6,062 bases of DNA from Bacillota bacterium (lineage in GTDB: Bacteria; Bacillota; Clostridia; Acetivibrionales; DSM-2933), in contig JAUZPS010000305.1 of NCBI GenBank assembly GCA_030705945.1, forward strand, positions 1 through 6,062, in the 5' to 3' direction. A program made the position numbers and the translations under genes. Below, piece after piece: positions 5,850 through 6,062 of the stretch. Within the stretch, counting starts at the first letter, position 1. Each line of letters starts with the position of its first letter. The notes under the pieces were generated by a model. It searched no databases, was not told the DNA's origin, and saw nothing but the letters and a program-made list of their open reading frames with translations.

Positions 5850-5882
5850 TTGGTTATCTATAGTACAAATAGAAGAACACAT

Positions 5883-5927
5883 TATAATTAGTAATGTTAT
5901 AATTAATAATTCTATAATTACAGTGAC
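5883..5927 (+). repeat. Three TATAATTA boxes at exact 15-bp spacing
   Basis: TATAATTA occurs at 5883-5890, 5898-5905 and 5913-5920, each followed by 7 less conserved bases (GTAATGT, ATAATTC, CAGTGAC). The exact period suggests a short tandem repeat or array of sites; in such A/T-rich DNA chance is not excluded. Confidence 0.45.
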
Positions 5928-5939
5928 TAGGTTAAATAA

Positions 5940-6010
5940 GGGCGTTTCAAAAAATTCCTTGTTCAAGTTTATACGAAAAAAACCCATTATTTCAAGTTTT
6001 TGAAACGTCC
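5940..6010. repeat. 71-bp segment bounded by 14-bp inverted repeats (possible MITE or IS remnant)
   Basis: GGGCGTTTCAAAAA (5940-5953) is the inverse of TTTTTGAAACGTCC (5997-6010) with one G/T difference that still allows a G.U pair in RNA. TTCAAGTTT is repeated directly inside at 5962-5970 and 5991-5999. The ends resemble the GGG(C)-GTTTCAAAA style of termini seen in several transposase families, and no coding sequence lies between them. No clear target duplication is visible. It could instead form a two-way hairpin between transcription units. Confidence 0.4.
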
Positions 6011-6062
6011 AGTTGACCAGTTATTTTTTTGATACTACCAAAAAGAATATAATGATTAGGAA

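Overview
The window is AT-rich DNA from an anaerobic, cellulosome-forming Gram-positive bacterium. The best fit is the Acetivibrio / Pseudobacteroides / Ruminiclostridium group of Clostridia. The evidence is the set of gene products: cohesin modules of both type I and type II character, Pro/Thr/Ser linkers, and S-layer homology (SLH) anchors with ITRAE motifs, all on one strand. No species can be fixed from the sequence alone.

Layout, all genes on +: (a) positions 1-485, the 3' end of a gene whose visible product is only SLH repeats; (b) 486-853, a non-coding stretch with weak hairpins, a good sigma-A-type promoter and a large imperfect inverted repeat lying just downstream of the predicted transcription start; (c) 854-1717, a secreted type II cohesin tied to the membrane by one C-terminal helix with a very acidic cytoplasmic tail; (d) 1781-3676, a type I-like cohesin, linker, DUF11-like domain and SLH anchor, with an unusual Pro/Thr insertion inside one SLH repeat; (e) 3677-4036, a clear intrinsic terminator, then helically phased TTAATG repeats, a promoter and a long leader holding a possible micro-ORF; (f) 4037-5812, a type II cohesin, linker, DUF11-like domain and SLH anchor; (g) 5813-6062, a weak terminator, three TATAATTA boxes spaced exactly 15 bp apart, and a 14-bp inverted repeat bounding 71 bp that looks like a small mobile-element remnant or a two-way hairpin.

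Taken together this is a cell-surface anchoring-scaffoldin cluster. By family analogy with C. thermocellum OlpA and SdbA/OlpB, type I cohesins capture enzymes (type I dockerins) and type II cohesins capture the primary scaffoldin (type II dockerin). SLH modules hold the complex to the secondary cell-wall polymer. The membrane-tethered cohesin would add a docking point below the wall. Genes (c) and (d) are probably co-transcribed; (f) has its own promoter. The three cohesin genes look like products of module shuffling: (c) and (f) share the cohesin type, while (d) and (f) share everything downstream of the cohesin. In Pseudobacteroides the type I and type II roles are reversed, so partner assignments are inferences.
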